Shown: piece by piece, positions 4,276-5,386 of the stretch
Position numbering within the stretch: position 1 is the first letter of the stretch
Layout: each line of letters begins with the position of its first letter
Source: Thermoplasmatota archaeon
GTDB taxonomy: Archaea; Thermoplasmatota; Thermoplasmata; Methanomassiliicoccales; Methanomassiliicoccaceae
Assembly: GCA_022709105.1 (NCBI GenBank)
Contig: JAKIXL010000106.1
Span: 1 to 5,386 of the forward strand
Direction of reading: 5' to 3'
DNA length: 5,386 nt
Notes under the pieces: generated by a model
What the model saw: only the letters and a program-made list of their open reading frames with translations
Database searches by the model: none
Told to the model about the DNA's origin: nothing
Made by a program: the position numbers and the translations under genes

Positions 4276-5310
4276 TTGGACTCATTAGACAGAAGATTGC
4301 TTCGCATATTGGAGAGGGATGTCAGGATCACCTGCAGGGAGATATCAGAGAAGCTCGGGATCTCGATCCCTTCTGTCCAGAAACGGATCGCATCTCTGGA
4401 GGGGACCGGGCGCATTCTGGGATATACTGCCCATATCGGACTGCAGGCCCTTGGCGGATCCATGGCGGTGGTCCAGGGCAGGTCGGGCGCCGACTTCGCC
4501 CCAGATCTCGTCGATGAGCTGGGAAAGAACGACTCGATCATGACCGTGATATGCGGAAACCAGAACAACCTGGTCATCGCGGCCTTCCTGCGTGACATAT
4601 CCGATCTGGACAATGTCGTGTCGTTCATCAGGAACGAGGGCAAGATCCCCGATCCCGAGGTTCTGCTGGTCAATCAAGGCTCTGACATCAGCTGCACAAG
4701 GTTGGTCAGATCTAAGGAGAGACCCCAGTTGGCCGATCTCACGGACCTCGACATGAAGATCATCTGGGCGCTCCATAAGGACGCACGGAGGCCCATCTCG
4801 GATGTCGCCGAGGAGATCGGAGTGTCGTCGAAGACGGTAGGCCGTCGACTGGCCCGCATGATGGACAGAGGATCGATCGACCTGCATGTCATGGCCGTTC
4901 CGAATCTCGACGAGGACCTTCAGATAATCCTTCAGGTCCGTCTCTCTCCTGGCGCCGAGAGGGCCGACATCGTTGAACAGGTGCGCAGGCTGGGCGGTGA
5001 TTTCGTGGACGAAGATCTGACCTTCTCAAACTCTCCAGACCTTGTCATGTTCGTCCTGTTCACCCAGACACTGATGGAGCTAAAAGGTCTGCTCTTCCAG
5101 GTACGGGAGATCGAAGGAGTGGCCAAGGTGTCCTTCGATACGGCCCTCTACCAGAAATATTTCGATACTTGGCGGGACGATCTGCTCGCGGAGAGGGTCG
5201 AACAGATCAAAAGGAGAGGCGGTCGCAATGAAGTGCCTGGAGGGACCCGATCGAAGGAGAGCTCCTCAAGGCCTGAGGCGGGGACCTTGAGGCGCTCCAA
5301 ACAGGCATAG
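4276..5310 (+). CDS. Double-module Lrp/AsnC-family transcription regulator
   Basis: This 344-residue protein has two copies of the Lrp/AsnC plan. HTH1 spans about residues 4-46 (LDRRLLRILERDVRITCREISEKLGISIPSVQKRIASLE), followed by a RAM-like ligand domain (about 50-133). HTH2 spans about 155-200 (LTDLDMKIIWALHKDARRPISDVAEEIGVSSKTVGRRLARM), followed by a second RAM-like domain (about 203-290). Typical Lrp proteins have one copy in about 150 residues, so this is a fused tandem. A highly basic, low-complexity tail (about 311-344, rich in R, K and S) may add nonspecific DNA or RNA contact. The start is a TTG with GGGTGAT three bases upstream; no ATG or GTG is available in frame. It stands alone behind the long gene-free interval, which may hold its operators if it regulates itself. 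The family is certain; ligand and targets are not visible. Confidence 0.93.
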   Translation: MDSLDRRLLRILERDVRITCREISEKLGISIPSVQKRIASLEGTGRILGYTAHIGLQALGGSMAVVQGRSGADFAPDLVDELGKNDSIMTVICGNQNNLVIAAFLRDISDLDNVVSFIRNEGKIPDPEVLLVNQGSDISCTRLVRSKERPQLADLTDLDMKIIWALHKDARRPISDVAEEIGVSSKTVGRRLARMMDRGSIDLHVMAVPNLDEDLQIILQVRLSPGAERADIVEQVRRLGGDFVDEDLTFSNSPDLVMFVLFTQTLMELKGLLFQVREIEGVAKVSFDTALYQKYFDTWRDDLLAERVEQIKRRGGRNEVPGGTRSKESSSRPEAGTLRRSKQA

Positions 5311-5311
5311 C

Positions 5312-5324
5312 GTCCGTGCCGGAC
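5312..5324 (+). terminator. Possible terminator: small hairpin then T-rich run
   Basis: GTCCG (5312-5316) pairs with CGGAC (5320-5324) around a 3-base loop, one base after the TAG stop of the Lrp-like gene. A T-rich CTTTATTCTT follows at 5331-5340. The same T-rich run also reads as a TATA box for the next gene, so the two roles may overlap. Confidence 0.4.
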
Positions 5325-5331
5325 CAAGACC

Positions 5332-5339
5332 TTTATTCT
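5332..5339 (+). promoter_or_regulatory. TATA-like box before the gene at the right edge
   Basis: TTTATTCT would place a start near 5361, about 17 nt before the ATG at 5378. It is the only AT-rich element between the Lrp-like gene and that ATG. Confidence 0.4.
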
Positions 5340-5358
5340 TGCCATTGCACAGCAAGAT

Positions 5359-5371
5359 GGAGGGTGCACCC
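5359..5371 (+). promoter_or_regulatory. Shine-Dalgarno site overlapping a perfect 10-bp palindrome
   Basis: GGAGG (5359-5363) is a good ribosome-binding site, but it is 14 bases from the ATG at 5378, which is long. It overlaps GGGTGCACCC (5362-5371), a perfect palindrome. The palindrome may be an operator near the start of transcription. An ATG at 5357 begins a five-codon frame (MEGAP, stop at 5372) that overlaps the same site. Confidence 0.45.
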
Positions 5372-5377
5372 TAGATA

Positions 5378-5386
5378 ATGGCCAAG
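5378..5386 (+). CDS. Probable start of a further gene, cut by the window edge
   Basis: Only ATG GCC AAG (Met-Ala-Lys) is visible. A TATA-like box, a GGAGG site and the ATG occur in the right order and approximately the right spacing. The product cannot be named from three residues. Confidence 0.4.

Noticed and set aside
3794..4285. 163-codon minus-strand frame across the gene-free interval
   Set aside because: The translation is rich in R, P and S with no recognisable domain or Shine-Dalgarno site, and the frame runs through the inverted repeats. I see no support for a gene or a decayed gene.
1..5386. Phage phiX174, because the window has the same length of 5386
   Set aside because: The gene content is archaeal chromosomal (S8e, SRP19, presenilin-like protease) and no phage gene is present. 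The length is coincidental or a sampling choice.
1..5386. CRISPR array, insertion sequence or integrase-type mobile element
   Set aside because: No regularly spaced repeats, no transposase or integrase motifs and no flanking target duplications are visible.

Overview
The window looks like chromosomal DNA from a GC-rich euryarchaeon, most likely a member of the Thermoplasmatota; a Methanomassiliicoccales-like lineage is my best guess, at moderate confidence. The archaeal assignment rests on SRP19 and ribosomal protein S8e, which Bacteria lack, on a presenilin-type (A22) membrane protease of the archaeal form, on a double-module Lrp/AsnC regulator, and on archaeal TATA boxes about 25 nt upstream of expected starts. 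Shine-Dalgarno sites, short leaders, and TTG and GTG starts are all used. No phage, transposon, CRISPR array or convincing tRNA is visible.

Layout. Positions 47-767 (minus) hold S8e then SRP19, a two-gene housekeeping unit for translation and protein targeting, behind a clear TATA box at 797-804. Positions 865-1419 (minus) hold a standalone papain-like C39 peptidase with its own promoter and a tight dyad just upstream. Positions 1542-3150 (minus) hold a probable two-gene operon: the A22 intramembrane aspartyl protease first, then a small calcineurin-like metallophosphoesterase. Divergent from it, 3231-3758 (plus) encodes a small zincin-type putative metallopeptidase with a HExxHxxGxxD signature. 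Positions 4276-5310 (plus) encode a 344-residue regulator with two HTH and two RAM-like modules. A new plus-strand gene probably begins at 5378 and runs off the end.

The part least explained is 3759-4275: about 517 nt with no believable gene, but with a strong TATA box at its left edge (inside the 3' end of the metallopeptidase gene), several perfect inverted repeats, and a compact 68-nt minus-strand fold closed by a 7-bp stem and followed directly by six T. I read it as a candidate noncoding RNA locus and/or a long regulatory leader for the Lrp-like gene. Its family is not recognised.

How the genes may relate: the housekeeping pair is separate from the rest. Three putative peptidases of three catalytic types (Cys, Asp, metallo) lie within 3 kb, two of them divergent across a gap of about 80 bp. 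A shared role in membrane-protein or peptide turnover is inference only.
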